DNA of 64,000 nt from Clostridiales bacterium. GTDB lineage: Bacteria; Bacillota; Clostridia; Lachnospirales; Lachnospiraceae. Below are positions 45,703-56,090 of this stretch, piece after piece. Location: the NCBI GenBank assembly GCA_012523775.1, contig JAAYTK010000015.1, positions 19,063-83,062 of the forward strand, in the 5' to 3' direction. The notes beneath the pieces are model-generated. The model searched no databases. It was not told where the DNA came from and saw only the letters and a program-made list of their open reading frames with translations. The first letter of the stretch is position 1; every line of letters begins with the position of its first letter. The translations under genes were made by a program, and so were the position numbers.

Positions 45703-46815
45703 TTGATACATAAATCCCATTATCTACTATCCTATCATCTACAGTTCTTTGCCGAAGGTGCTGAAAAGACTGAACAGCCTACAGCAAAGAAGCTGGCGGA
45801 TGCCAGAAGGGAAGGGCAGGTAGCGAGAAGTAAGGAGCTAACGACCTCCACAGAGCTGGTAGCGTTGTTTTTGACTCTCAAGATATTTATAGGCTATATC
45901 GTAAGCAGATTTCTAGAAACGTTCATCGGCAATTATCAAAGTATCGGTAAAATGTTGGATGGCGATTTTACGCTTGTTATGGCCGAGGGATTGTTAAGGG
46001 TTTCCATTATAAGGATTATGGTCATATGCCTTCCCATATATATGATAGCAGTAGTTACATCCTTTGTTGTGGTTCTTTATCAGGTAAAATGGAAGCTGTC
46101 CATAAAACCATTAAAGCCAAAATTCAACAAGCTAAACCCAGTCAGTGGCTTTAAGAAAATATTTTCAAAGGATAAGATTTTCACCCTATTTATAGAGATT
46201 GTAAAGATAATTGTAATTGGCTATATAGCTTATGACACCCTAAGAGACGAATGGAATACTCTGATAATTTTGTATGATATATCATTATTTCAGGCTGTTG
46301 CACTAATCGGAGATATTGTAATAGATTTAGGACTTAAGATAAGTATTATCTTTTTAATAGTTGGAATAGCAGATTATTTTTATCAGAAGTTCAAATTCAA
46401 AAAAGACATGAGGATGACAAAGCAAGAAGTTAAGGATGAATTCAAGCAGACAGAAGGAGATCCCTTAATCAAGAGAAGGATTCGTTCTAAGATGATGGAG
46501 GTATCCCAAAGAAGGATGATGCAGCAGCTTCCGCAGGCAGACGTGGTAATAACCAACCCGACTCATCTGGCAGCTGCAATAAAGTACGACAGGGAGACCT
46601 CGGATGCACCGGTACTTTTAGCTAAAGGTGCTGACTATCTTGCACTAAAAATTAAGGAAGTAGCAAAAGAACATCAGATTGAAATCGTTGAAAACAAACC
46701 CTTAGCAAGGATGCTTTATTATAATGTAGAGGTCGGTGAGGAGATACCGGCTGAGCTGTACCAGATGACAGCAGAGGTTCTGGCGTATGTATATAAGCTT
46801 AAGGGGAAGATATAG
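45703..46815 (+). CDS. flhB: Flagellar export switch protein FlhB
   Basis: FlhB wraps the export gate and switches substrate class after self-cleavage. The 370-residue protein has the N-terminal AEKTEQPTAKKLADARREGQVARSKEL signature, four membrane segments, and the autocleavage motif N285-P-T-H288 in VVITNPTHLAAAIKYD. The TTG start at 45703 is supported by AGGTGA 7 bases upstream. The region before the signature (about 18 residues) is somewhat longer than in typical FlhB. Confidence 0.96.
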   Translation: MIHKSHYLLSYHLQFFAEGAEKTEQPTAKKLADARREGQVARSKELTTSTELVALFLTLKIFIGYIVSRFLETFIGNYQSIGKMLDGDFTLVMAEGLLRVSIIRIMVICLPIYMIAVVTSFVVVLYQVKWKLSIKPLKPKFNKLNPVSGFKKIFSKDKIFTLFIEIVKIIVIGYIAYDTLRDEWNTLIILYDISLFQAVALIGDIVIDLGLKISIIFLIVGIADYFYQKFKFKKDMRMTKQEVKDEFKQTEGDPLIKRRIRSKMMEVSQRRMMQQLPQADVVITNPTHLAAAIKYDRETSDAPVLLAKGADYLALKIKEVAKEHQIEIVENKPLARMLYYNVEVGEEIPAELYQMTAEVLAYVYKLKGKI

Positions 46816-46865
46816 AATAAGAAACATGGTATACAATATACTCGGAAAGGCATGGGAAGCTTGGC

Positions 46866-48899
46866 ATGAAAAGAAATGATATAGCTGTCGGACTGTATAT
46901 ATTAGCGGCATTCTTATTTTTAATCATTCCTATGAGTCCCTATTTATTGGACTTTTTCCTTGCACTTAACATTGCAGTATCGTTAGTTGTTCTTTTTAAC
47001 GCGATGTTTACAAAGGAAGTCCTTAATATGTCGGCATTTCCTACGATACTGTTGTTTACCACCATATTCCGCATATCATTAAATATTTCAAGTACAAGGC
47101 TGATTCTTTCTACTGGTAACCCGGGTAGCGTTGTCAGAGTCTTTGGTGAGTTCGTCGGCGGCGGTAACCTTGTAATAGGTATTATTATATTTATTATCTT
47201 GATTATGATTCAGTTTATAGTCATCAATAAGGGTTCGGAAAGAGTTGCAGAAGTAACCGCCAGATTTACGCTGGATGCCATGCCCGGAAAACAGATGGCT
47301 ATAGACGCGGATTTAAATACCGGAGCCATTACCGATGCACAGGCAATGGAGCGTAGGCAAAAGATTCAGGATGAAGCGTCATTCTTCGGCTCAATGGACG
47401 GTGCTACCAAATATGTCAAGGGTGATGCGGTAGCGGGACTTATTATTACAGTAATTAATATAGCCGGAGGAACAATAACCGGCATGATGAATCATGGCTT
47501 AGAGGCCGTTGAAGCATTTCAGAAATATGCTATACTTACCATAGGTGACGGACTGGTGTCCCAGATTCCTTCCCTTATGATATCCCTGGCTACCGGTGTA
47601 TTGGTTACAAAGGTATCTAAGGAAGCGGATTTTGGAAATATGCTGATCGGACAGCTGTTTTCCATACCTAAGGTTTTATACATAGTCGGAACCACTATGA
47701 TACTTCTGGGAATAGTAACACCCTTGAATATATTTTTATTTACGGCTTATGGTCTGGCATTCGTCCTATCCGGCAGAAATATTGCCGAGAAGCTGGAGAT
47801 TGAAGCCATAGAAAGAGAGGTGTCCTCCGAGGAGGAAGAGGCCTTGGAGATACGAAAGCCGGAAAATGTGGCGTCTTTATTACAGGTAGACCCGATAGAG
47901 CTGGAATTTGGCTATGGAATAATACCCCTGGCGGATATGAACCAGGGCGGAGATCTGCTTGATCGTGTGGTTCTTATCAGAAGACAGATTGCTCTGGAGC
48001 TTGGAACAGTAGTACCAATGATTCGTTTGCGTGATAATATTCAGCTAAATCCTAATCAATATATAATAAAGATAAAGGGTATACAGGTAAGCGAAGGAGA
48101 AATCCTGTTTGACCACTATATGGCTATGAATCCGGGCTATGTTGAGGAAGAAATTACGGGAATACCAACCTTTGAGCCATCCTTCCACCTGCCGGCTATA
48201 TGGATAACCGAAAGTCAGAGGGAAAGAGCCGAATCCTTAGGATATACGGTTGTAGACCCGCCGTCGATTATTGCCACACATCTAACGGAGGTAATCAGAA
48301 GCCATATCCATGAGCTGCTTACCAGACAGGATGTACAAAACCTTGTGAACAATATACAGGAATCAAACCAAACGCTTATTGCAGAGCTTGTTCCGAAGCT
48401 GCTTAGTATTGGTGAGATACAAAAGGTTTTACAAAACCTATTAAGAGAACAGATATCCATAAGAGACCTTGTAAGCATTCTCGAAACATTGGCAGACTAT
48501 GCGCCCTCTACCAGAGACTTAGATGTTCTCACAGAGTATGTCAGACAGAATTTGAAGAGAGCCATATCCAAGAAATACTTCCATGAGGGTGAGATGACCA
48601 GTGTGGTAACCTTAGATCCTAAGGTGGAGCAGGAAATTATGGATTCCGTAAAGCAGACAGAACAGGGCTCTTACTTGGCACTGGACCCGGAGATTACCAG
48701 AGAAATCATCGAGTCGGTACAATCAGAGATTCAGAAGCTGGAGGAGCTTGGGAAAAATGCCATCATCATTACGTCTCCGATTGTAAGAATGTATTTCAAG
48801 AGACTGACCCAGGAATACTTTAGGGATTTGACCGTAGTATCATATAATGAGATTGATTCAAATGTTGAATTACAGTCAGTAGGGATGGTGACTATTTAG
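46866..48899 (+). CDS. flhA: Flagellar export protein FlhA
   Basis: FlhA is the nonameric export engine that couples ion flow to secretion. The 677-residue protein has about eight membrane segments in the first 330 residues, the FHIPEP-loop region (RVAEVTARFTLDAMPGKQMAIDADLNTGAITDAQA), and a cytosolic C-terminal half that binds chaperones. Its stop codon overlaps the flhF start by one base. Ribosome binding is through a weak GGGAAG site. Confidence 0.97.
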   Translation: MKRNDIAVGLYILAAFLFLIIPMSPYLLDFFLALNIAVSLVVLFNAMFTKEVLNMSAFPTILLFTTIFRISLNISSTRLILSTGNPGSVVRVFGEFVGGGNLVIGIIIFIILIMIQFIVINKGSERVAEVTARFTLDAMPGKQMAIDADLNTGAITDAQAMERRQKIQDEASFFGSMDGATKYVKGDAVAGLIITVINIAGGTITGMMNHGLEAVEAFQKYAILTIGDGLVSQIPSLMISLATGVLVTKVSKEADFGNMLIGQLFSIPKVLYIVGTTMILLGIVTPLNIFLFTAYGLAFVLSGRNIAEKLEIEAIEREVSSEEEEALEIRKPENVASLLQVDPIELEFGYGIIPLADMNQGGDLLDRVVLIRRQIALELGTVVPMIRLRDNIQLNPNQYIIKIKGIQVSEGEILFDHYMAMNPGYVEEEITGIPTFEPSFHLPAIWITESQRERAESLGYTVVDPPSIIATHLTEVIRSHIHELLTRQDVQNLVNNIQESNQTLIAELVPKLLSIGEIQKVLQNLLREQISIRDLVSILETLADYAPSTRDLDVLTEYVRQNLKRAISKKYFHEGEMTSVVTLDPKVEQEIMDSVKQTEQGSYLALDPEITREIIESVQSEIQKLEELGKNAIIITSPIVRMYFKRLTQEYFRDLTVVSYNEIDSNVELQSVGMVTI

Positions 48900-50077
48900 T
48901 GATTATCAAAAAATTTCAAGCCAATACAGAAACAGAAGCAATCATGCTTGCCAAGGAGGAGCTTGGTAAGGATGCTATTGTGATGAACATCAAGACCATT
49001 TCGCCAAAAGGGTTTTACAGACTATTTAGAAAGCCCATTGTCGAGGTTACAGCTGCCATAGATGATAATATTAACTACAGATATGATAAGACAATGCCAT
49101 CTAAGAAGCAGACCTATCCTGACATAATATATGACGAGCCTAAGGCTTCGGCGGAACCTGAGCCCGAGCCGAGTAAGGAATCCTCGGCTATTGAGGAGAA
49201 GCTGAATAATCTGCAGAGTCTGCTCGAAAAACAAATCGTGGAGAAGGCAGACAAGCCTGACAAGGAGGAGAAGAAGGCTTCGAATAAGAACCTGGCATGT
49301 ATACAGCTTATATATAACCAGCTCATACTCAATGAGGTGGATGAGAAGTATGCCAACCAAATAATAAGCGAAATTGAAGGAACATTTAAAAAGGATTCCT
49401 CTATGGATAACATTCTGTCCAGCATATATCAGAAGATTGTTCTTAAGCTTGGACAGCCAAGGACCATCAGTATTAATCATAACACGCCTAAATATGTGTT
49501 TTTCATAGGTCCTACCGGTGTAGGAAAGACTACAACCATAGCAAAGATAGCCTCCAAATTCAAGGTAGAGGAGAAGGCTAAGGTAGCACTTCTTACATCA
49601 GATACCTATCGTATAGCTGCGGTCGAGCAGCTTAGGACATATGCCAACATTCTTGGCATACCACTTAAGGTAGTATATAATGTAAATGAGATGGAGCAGG
49701 CAAGAAACGAATTTGCGGACTATGATGTAATATTCGTCGACACCGCAGGTCGTTCACATAAAAACAAAAATCAAAGAGATGATATTGAAGGATTAATAAA
49801 GTCTATTCCGGAAAACGAGAGAGAAATATATCTCGTCCTTAGTGCTACTACGAAATATCGTGATTTGATTTCCATTACAGAGGCTTACTCTGAAATGACA
49901 GGCTATAATCTTATATTTACCAAGCTGGATGAGACAAACAGTGTAGGTAATCTGTTTAATATTAGGATGCTGACAAATGCACCCCTTTCATATGCTACCT
50001 TTGGGCAGGATGTACCGGATGATATTGACAGAATTGATCCACAGAGCATAGCTAAGCAACTACTAAGGGGGCATTAA
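48899..50077 (+). CDS. flhF: Flagellar SRP-like GTPase FlhF
   Basis: FlhF is a signal-recognition-type GTPase that fixes the site and number of flagella. The 392-residue protein has a basic N-terminal B domain, an N domain, and a G domain with Walker A GPTGVGKTTT (K210), DTYRIAAVEQLRTYA, DVIFVDTAGRS, and TKLDET. The residues between about 80 and 130 are a glutamate-, proline- and lysine-rich linker. GTG start overlaps flhA by one base. It works with the adjacent flhG. Confidence 0.96.
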   Translation: MIIKKFQANTETEAIMLAKEELGKDAIVMNIKTISPKGFYRLFRKPIVEVTAAIDDNINYRYDKTMPSKKQTYPDIIYDEPKASAEPEPEPSKESSAIEEKLNNLQSLLEKQIVEKADKPDKEEKKASNKNLACIQLIYNQLILNEVDEKYANQIISEIEGTFKKDSSMDNILSSIYQKIVLKLGQPRTISINHNTPKYVFFIGPTGVGKTTTIAKIASKFKVEEKAKVALLTSDTYRIAAVEQLRTYANILGIPLKVVYNVNEMEQARNEFADYDVIFVDTAGRSHKNKNQRDDIEGLIKSIPENEREIYLVLSATTKYRDLISITEAYSEMTGYNLIFTKLDETNSVGNLFNIRMLTNAPLSYATFGQDVPDDIDRIDPQSIAKQLLRGH

Positions 50078-50078
50078 T

Positions 50079-50960
50079 ATGGATCAGGCAGAAAAATTAA
50101 GAAAAATAGTAAAGGAACAGAATGCTGCCAGACTAGTATCCAGGGTTATAACGGTCACAAGCGGTAAGGGAGGGGTCGGTAAATCCAGTATAGCAGTAAA
50201 TCTGGCCATTGCCTTAAGCCGTCTTGGAAAAAGGGTTGTAATACTGGATGCCGATTTTGGTCTGGCTAATATAGAGGTTATGCTGGGAATAAGGCCTACA
50301 TACAATCTGGCCGATTTGATGTTTCGGGGGAAGAATCTTTCGGACATAATAACAAAGGGACCTGAGAATATTGGATTTATTTCCGGCGGTTCGGGAATAC
50401 AGGAATTAACCAACCTGACTAAGGACCAAATCATATATCTTATACGAAAATTGGTCGAGCTTGATAAGACAGTGGATATTGTTATTATTGATACAGGGGC
50501 CGGTATAGCAGATTCCGTACTGGAATTTGTCGCTGCCAGCTCTGAGGTATTATTGGTAGCCACTCCCGAACCAACATCAATAACGGATGCATATGCCTTA
50601 TTAAAGACACTTAACAGAAAATCGGAATTTTCTATAGATGATACCGTCATAAAGATGATTGCTAACAGAGTCACACCTGATGAAGACGGTGAGGAAATAT
50701 ATGAAAAGCTTAGCATAGTTGTTAATAGATTTCTTAAGCTCAAGCTGGAATATTTGGGACATATACCGGTGGATAATTCGGTGTCAAAGGCCCTGATGAA
50801 ACAGAGGCCTGCAATCAGTGACTATCCAAACTCTACTTTTTCTAAGCTAATTACAGGCTTTGCAATGCAGTTATGTGATGCCGAACCTGCATTTGACCAA
50901 GGAAAGAAGGGTATAGCACAGCTATTCTCCAACCTTTTAAAATCAAGAATAAAAAAGTAA
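50079..50960 (+). CDS. flhG: FlhG (YlxH) MinD-like flagellar number regulator
   Basis: A 293-residue ParA/MinD-type ATPase. The deviant Walker A motif SGKGGVGKSS has K30 and K35, followed by VVILDADFGLANIEVMLG and VDIVIIDTGAGI. FlhG stimulates FlhF GTP hydrolysis through an N-terminal DQAxxLR segment (here MDQAEKLRKIV), which is clearly present. It follows flhF by one base. Confidence 0.96.
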   Translation: MDQAEKLRKIVKEQNAARLVSRVITVTSGKGGVGKSSIAVNLAIALSRLGKRVVILDADFGLANIEVMLGIRPTYNLADLMFRGKNLSDIITKGPENIGFISGGSGIQELTNLTKDQIIYLIRKLVELDKTVDIVIIDTGAGIADSVLEFVAASSEVLLVATPEPTSITDAYALLKTLNRKSEFSIDDTVIKMIANRVTPDEDGEEIYEKLSIVVNRFLKLKLEYLGHIPVDNSVSKALMKQRPAISDYPNSTFSKLITGFAMQLCDAEPAFDQGKKGIAQLFSNLLKSRIKK

Positions 50961-50972
50961 AGGGGAGGAATT

Positions 50973-51734
50973 ATGCTACGGGATACAGTAAATATTGGAG
51001 ACAAAATAGAAATAAAGCAATTGGACCAAAAGGGACAACTTATAAAATCAGCCAAGACCTATGTCAGCCAAATGGTTGATTTTATAGATGATGATAAAAT
51101 CAGCATAGCTACTCCGATTAAAAGCGGCATGCTGGTCCTTTTGGAGAAGTGGGCAAATTATAGGCTTTACTTCTATACCGCAAAGGGATTGTATCAATGT
51201 GACTGTACTATGATTCAAACATACCGTGAGAGAAACATGGTACTCGCTTTAGTTAAAGTTACCTCGACACTTGAGAAGATACAAAGAAGACAGTATTATC
51301 GTCTTGAGTATGTTCATGAAATTGAATACAGACTTGTTACCTCAGAGGAGACGGCATTGGAGGAGAAGCTTCGTCTTGAAAAGTTTACTAATCCCGTTGA
51401 GAAATCCGAAGCCAGAAAAAAGCTGGCCGAATTAAATAGAACATGGCATCAGGCATCAATTACGGATTTAAGCGGTGGAGGATGCAGGTTTAATACTGAT
51501 GAGCAATTAAAAACCGGTGACAGGATACGGATAAAATTTGATTTTATTATCAGGAATGAATTAAGAAAGATGGAGTTGGAGGCAGATATTATTGTCTCGG
51601 AAAAGCTGATGGACAGACAGGGAGTATTTGAGAATCGAGCGGAATTTTGCAATATATCAAATAAAGATAGAGAAGATCTGATTAAATACATATTTGAGCA
51701 GGAGCGTAGACTTAGAAAAAATGACAAAAAGTAA
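50973..51734 (+). CDS. YcgR-like flagellar PilZ protein (c-di-GMP receptor)
   Basis: A 253-residue protein with an N-terminal YcgR-like domain and a C-terminal PilZ domain. PilZ motifs are visible: the arginine pair in QRRQYYRLEY and the TDLSGGGCRF segment (D-x-S-x-x-G type). YcgR binds c-di-GMP and slows the motor. GGGGAGG lies 5 bases before the ATG. Its place between flhG and cheB, inside the operon, supports a motility brake. No diguanylate cyclase is in the window. Confidence 0.88.
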   Translation: MLRDTVNIGDKIEIKQLDQKGQLIKSAKTYVSQMVDFIDDDKISIATPIKSGMLVLLEKWANYRLYFYTAKGLYQCDCTMIQTYRERNMVLALVKVTSTLEKIQRRQYYRLEYVHEIEYRLVTSEETALEEKLRLEKFTNPVEKSEARKKLAELNRTWHQASITDLSGGGCRFNTDEQLKTGDRIRIKFDFIIRNELRKMELEADIIVSEKLMDRQGVFENRAEFCNISNKDREDLIKYIFEQERRLRKNDKK

Positions 51735-51764
51735 CAGTCGTATTTAATGAAAGGCATAAGACTG

Positions 51765-52847
51765 ATGATGAAAAAAAATATTTTAGTAATTGATGACTCT
51801 GCACTCATGAGAAGGGTAATATCTGATATAATAGAGGCAGACCATAGATTTCGCGTCATTGGCGCTGCAATTAACGGTCTTGCCGGAATCAGTATGCTTC
51901 AAGAGAATGCAGGTAAGGTAGATGCTGTTATTTTGGATATTAACATGCCCAGAATGAACGGCTTGGAGGTTCTTGAAGAAATCAAGAAACAAAAAATTGA
52001 TACGAAGGTTATTGTCGTAAGTGCCGTCACTACTCAGGATGCAGTCGAGACGATACGGGCTCTGGAGCTGGGAGCTTTCGATTTCGTTACTAAGCCCGAA
52101 GGACTGGAAGAGCTAAGAAGCAATGCATTTTCCGATAGACTTCTAAACTGCCTTGCGGTTGCTACAAAGAGTATTATATCGGAGACACCCGGGGATATTG
52201 CATCTGAAATTGGCGAGAGTGAACCGGCAGTCATAAAAAAGCGTCATTTAAAGCCGGTTTTGGCAAAGGAAAAGCTGGTTGCAATAGCCTGTTCAACAGG
52301 AGGACCCAAAGCCCTTCATACTATTATACCAAGCTTACCAAAGGAGCTGGATGCCGGAGTTGTTATCGTACAGCATATGCCGGAGGGTTTTACCAGGTCT
52401 CTTGCTAACAGACTGAATACAATCAGTAATATTCCTGTAAAAGAAGCCGAGGACGGAGAAATACTCAGAAAAGGAAGAGTATATATAGCAAGAGGCGGCT
52501 GCCATCTGTGTGTTACAAAGGATGATAAGGGAAATCACATATTACGATTTTGCAACGAGGCACCACGCTTTGGTCTGGCTCCCTGTGCCGACGTGTTATA
52601 CGAATCTCTTATTGATACTGATTATGATGAAATTACCTGTGTTGTTCTTACCGGAATGGGTAGTGATGGATCAGCAGGAATATCTAAATTATACTACAAG
52701 AAAAATATTCATGTGATAGCTCAGGACAGTAAAACCAGTGTTGTATACGGTATGCCAAGAATGATAAAAGCAACAGGTCTGGTTGACAAAGAAGTATCAC
52801 TCGATGAGGTATCCGATGCTATCATAAAGAATGTGGGGGTGCAATAA
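51765..52847 (+). CDS. cheB: Chemotaxis methylesterase CheB
   Basis: CheB removes methyl groups from chemoreceptors when phosphorylated. From ATG 51765 it is 360 residues. It has a receiver domain with D58 (VILDINMPRMNG) and KPEG, a linker, and a methylesterase domain with the triad S177 (CSTGGP), H204 (QHMPEGF) and D301 (GMGSDG). AAAGG lies 10 bases upstream of the chosen ATG; ATG 51747 would add six residues. cheR is not in this window. Confidence 0.95.
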   Translation: MMKKNILVIDDSALMRRVISDIIEADHRFRVIGAAINGLAGISMLQENAGKVDAVILDINMPRMNGLEVLEEIKKQKIDTKVIVVSAVTTQDAVETIRALELGAFDFVTKPEGLEELRSNAFSDRLLNCLAVATKSIISETPGDIASEIGESEPAVIKKRHLKPVLAKEKLVAIACSTGGPKALHTIIPSLPKELDAGVVIVQHMPEGFTRSLANRLNTISNIPVKEAEDGEILRKGRVYIARGGCHLCVTKDDKGNHILRFCNEAPRFGLAPCADVLYESLIDTDYDEITCVVLTGMGSDGSAGISKLYYKKNIHVIAQDSKTSVVYGMPRMIKATGLVDKEVSLDEVSDAIIKNVGVQ

Positions 52848-54932
52848 ATGGACGTTAGTCAATATCTTGAGATTTTTATTGAAGAGACAAAGGAGCATCT
52901 TCAGAGTCTGAATAGCCATATTCTTATTCTGGAGAAGGAACCTGAGAATGAATCTACCATTAACGAAATATTTAGAGCTGCTCATTCTTTAAAGGGTATG
53001 TCAGGAACCATGGGATATACGAAGATGCAGCATCTTACTCATGTTATGGAGAATGTATTCTCAGAGATACGTAATGGAAAGATGAAGGCCACATCAGAGC
53101 TTGTAGATGTTCTGTTTAAGGGCTTGGATATATTGGAGTCTTATTTAGCCGCTATTCAGGCAGACGGTACCGAAGGTAATCTGGATAGCGAAGACATCAT
53201 AAATGCTTTGAACAATATCCTAAATACAGGATTAGGTGTAGCCGACCCCGATTCCGGTCCATCAAAATCATTAGCCGGTGAAATAACTATGGTTCCCCCC
53301 TCTGAAAATGAGAAAGAGAAATTTAGATATTTGAAATTGGAGGAGCATGAAAAAAAGGCGATTGCCAAGGCTTTATCTCTAGACCTTAATGTAATAGGTT
53401 TAACTATCTATATACAAGAGTATTGTGTTCTTAAGGGAGCCAGAGCCTTCATGGTGAACAGAACCCTGGAGGAGCACGGAGAGATTATTAAGCTGGACCC
53501 CAGTGCACAGGATCTTGAGGACGAAAAATATGATTTTGATTATTCGGCGTTCTTAATAACAAAGGAGACTCCGGAGAACATCATAAACTATGCCATGAGT
53601 GTATCTGAGGTAAAGGAAGTAGTTGCGGACTACATAAGATTAAGCAAAGATGAGCTTGATACATATTTAAATGCCATCAAACAGGAAGAAGCACTCATAT
53701 CATCACCAAAGCCAGCTGTAGAACCCGGCTCCTTAAAGGCCGGCGGTGCTGCACCTGCCAGACAAACAACAAAGCCTATAGCAAATCGTTCTGTTCGTGT
53801 TGACATAGAAAAGTTGGATGGATTAATGAATCTGGTAAGTGAGCTTATAATAGCTAAGAACAGTCTTGTATCTTCCAGTAGTGCTTTACATAATCAGCTT
53901 GATATGACTTTCTTTGACCAGATGGAATACCTCGAAAGAGTCACAACCAATCTTCATGAATCAGTAATGAGGGTCCGTATGGTGCCTATAGAGAATGTTG
54001 TAAACCGCTTTCCAAGAATGATTCGTGACCTGTCCAAGAGCTTAAATAAGCAAATGGAGCTATATATGACCGGTGAAGAGACAGAGCTGGACCGTACCGT
54101 TATAGATGAAATCGGTGATCCTTTAATGCATTTACTGCGTAATGCGGCGGATCATGGCCTTGAAAGCAGTGAGGAAAGAATACGGTTGGGTAAGGACCCT
54201 GTTGGTTCTATATTCCTGGATGCTTATCAGGACGGTAACAATGTTGTGATAGAGGTCAGGGATGACGGAGCGGGTATTAATACTGAGAAGATAAAGAAGA
54301 AGGCCATAGATAAGGGTGTTATAACAGAAGAACAGGTGGCCAGAATGACTGATAAGGATATTATAGATATACTGTTCATGCCAAGCTTCTCAACATCCGA
54401 AAATGTTACCGATGTTTCGGGAAGAGGCGTAGGTCTTGATGTGGTTAAGACTAAGATAGAAGCCCTGGGCGGTGATATAGAAGCAAAGACAAAGGAAGGA
54501 CAAGGCTCCAACTTTATAATTAGACTGCCGCTGACACTTGCCATTATACAAGCTTTGATGGTTAAGATAAGTGACGAAAAATATGCTCTTCCTCTCGGAA
54601 ATATCCAGACAGTTGAGAATATTTTTCATAAGGATATTAAGAAGGTCAACGGCAAGGAAGTTCTTAATCTCAGAGGCGATGTAATTCCGATTATTCGCTT
54701 GGGTGAAATTCTTGACTGTCCAAATGTCGAGGATAGAGAACAGGTTCTTGTCGTAGTAGTTAAAAAGGGCGAAAGATATGCCGGTATGGTTGTTGATGAG
54801 CTGATAGGACAGCTGGAAATCGTCATCTCATCTATTGGTAAGTATATCAAGAATCATAGAATCATCAGCGGAGCTACTATACTCGGTAATGGTGAGGTCG
54901 CATTGATTCTGGATGTAAATTCACTAATCTAA
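52848..54932 (+). CDS. cheA: Chemotaxis histidine kinase CheA
   Basis: CheA phosphorylates CheY and CheB in response to receptors. The 694-residue protein has P1 with the phospho-accepting H46 (FRAAHSLKGMSG), P2 (about 165-285), P3 dimerisation (VDIEKLDGLMNLVSELIIAKNSL), P4 ATPase with N box (HLLRNAADHGLE), G1 (DDGAGIN) and G2 (GRGVGLDVVK), and a C-terminal P5 CheW-like domain. All catalytic boxes look intact. The ATG directly follows the cheB stop. Confidence 0.97.
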   Translation: MDVSQYLEIFIEETKEHLQSLNSHILILEKEPENESTINEIFRAAHSLKGMSGTMGYTKMQHLTHVMENVFSEIRNGKMKATSELVDVLFKGLDILESYLAAIQADGTEGNLDSEDIINALNNILNTGLGVADPDSGPSKSLAGEITMVPPSENEKEKFRYLKLEEHEKKAIAKALSLDLNVIGLTIYIQEYCVLKGARAFMVNRTLEEHGEIIKLDPSAQDLEDEKYDFDYSAFLITKETPENIINYAMSVSEVKEVVADYIRLSKDELDTYLNAIKQEEALISSPKPAVEPGSLKAGGAAPARQTTKPIANRSVRVDIEKLDGLMNLVSELIIAKNSLVSSSSALHNQLDMTFFDQMEYLERVTTNLHESVMRVRMVPIENVVNRFPRMIRDLSKSLNKQMELYMTGEETELDRTVIDEIGDPLMHLLRNAADHGLESSEERIRLGKDPVGSIFLDAYQDGNNVVIEVRDDGAGINTEKIKKKAIDKGVITEEQVARMTDKDIIDILFMPSFSTSENVTDVSGRGVGLDVVKTKIEALGGDIEAKTKEGQGSNFIIRLPLTLAIIQALMVKISDEKYALPLGNIQTVENIFHKDIKKVNGKEVLNLRGDVIPIIRLGEILDCPNVEDREQVLVVVVKKGERYAGMVVDELIGQLEIVISSIGKYIKNHRIISGATILGNGEVALILDVNSLI

Positions 54933-54979
54933 CCGAAGACAGATAAGATGTGAAGAATAATTATTAGGAGGCTACTGAT

Positions 54980-55423
54980 ATGGCAGAGGACAACTCAAAG
55001 CAATATATTGAGGTAAGGCTTGGCAATGATTTATATGGAATTGAGATTAAGTATATCGACAGTATTATTGTCATGCATAATATTACCAGAGTACCTAAGG
55101 CGCAATCTTATTTTCTTGGGGTCATTAATTTAAGAGGAGAAGTAATTCCCGTAATGAGCTTAAGCAGAAGGCTTGGAGTTGATGAGAATGAGTTTACTTC
55201 GGCAACAAGAATCATCATTATTAAGCCTGAGCCACAGTCAGCACCGGTAGGCATGATAGTCGATGAGGTGAATGAGGTCATTACCTTGGACGAGGCTGAT
55301 ATTCAGAAGATGAATTATGACGAAAATGACAGCGCATCGGCTTACAGCCTGGGAATAGGTAAGCTTGGTGACAACCTGATTAATATTTTGAATATTCCGG
55401 AGATAGCTGGCAAGGAGGATTAA
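54980..55423 (+). CDS. cheW: Chemotaxis coupling protein CheW
   Basis: A 147-residue single CheW domain that links receptors to CheA. The typical segments YIEVRLGNDLYGIEIKYIDSI, PKAQSYFLGVINLRGEVIPVMSL and GMIVDEVNEVI are present. AGGAGG lies 8 bases before the ATG. It lies between cheA and cheC. Confidence 0.95.
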   Translation: MAEDNSKQYIEVRLGNDLYGIEIKYIDSIIVMHNITRVPKAQSYFLGVINLRGEVIPVMSLSRRLGVDENEFTSATRIIIIKPEPQSAPVGMIVDEVNEVITLDEADIQKMNYDENDSASAYSLGIGKLGDNLINILNIPEIAGKED

Positions 55424-55451
55424 CCATACTTTTATTATTGGGGGTGTAGCA

Positions 55452-56081
55452 GTGTCTGAATTGGATTTAAATCGCATTGACAATATGCAGTATGATGTGC
55501 TTCGTGAGATAGGAAATATTGGTGCCGGAAATGCTACTACAGCTCTATCACAAATGATAAATTCTAAGGTATCTATGAATGTTCCCAAGGTGGAACTGTT
55601 GGAATTCAAAGAACTTTCAGATATTGTGGGTGGAGCAGAGAGAATAGTTGTGGGCATACTATTTACTCTTGAAGGCGACATTGATGGTATGATGATGTTC
55701 ATGATGGATAAGGAGGCCTCGAAGCATTTAGTTGATATTCTTCTTGGCAATCTACAGTCGTCGGAGATAGTAGACGGAGATGATTTTAGTGAGATGGGGC
55801 TCTCGGCATTAAATGAAATCGGGAATATTATTTCTGGTGCTTACTTATCTTCATTATCTTCCTTAACAAACTTAACGATAACCCCCAGTATACCATATAT
55901 GGCTATAGATATGGCGGGAGCAATCTTAAGTGTACCTGCTATTGAATTTGGAAAAATCGGAGACAAAGCCCTTTTGATAGAGACGGAATTCGGAGATAAG
56001 GATAATTCGGTTAATGGTTATTTTATACTTATACCATCATTACAATCATATTCTGCTATACTAAAATCATTGGGGTTATAG
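55452..56081 (+). CDS. cheC: CheY-P phosphatase CheC
   Basis: A 209-residue protein of the CheC-CheX-FliY family with two active-site repeats: LREIGNIGAGNATTALSQMINSKV with a proline downstream (MNVPKVE), and LNEIGNIISGAYLSSLSSLTNLTITP. Both keep the E-x2-N pair, so both may be active. CheC is stimulated by CheD, encoded next. GTG start with GGGGGTG 6 bases upstream. Confidence 0.94.
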   Translation: MSELDLNRIDNMQYDVLREIGNIGAGNATTALSQMINSKVSMNVPKVELLEFKELSDIVGGAERIVVGILFTLEGDIDGMMMFMMDKEASKHLVDILLGNLQSSEIVDGDDFSEMGLSALNEIGNIISGAYLSSLSSLTNLTITPSIPYMAIDMAGAILSVPAIEFGKIGDKALLIETEFGDKDNSVNGYFILIPSLQSYSAILKSLGL

Positions 56082-56090
56082 GGTGAATAA

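Noticed and set aside
50084..50743. 219-codon open frame on the minus strand
   Set aside because: Antisense to flhG, low-complexity composition, no ribosome binding site.
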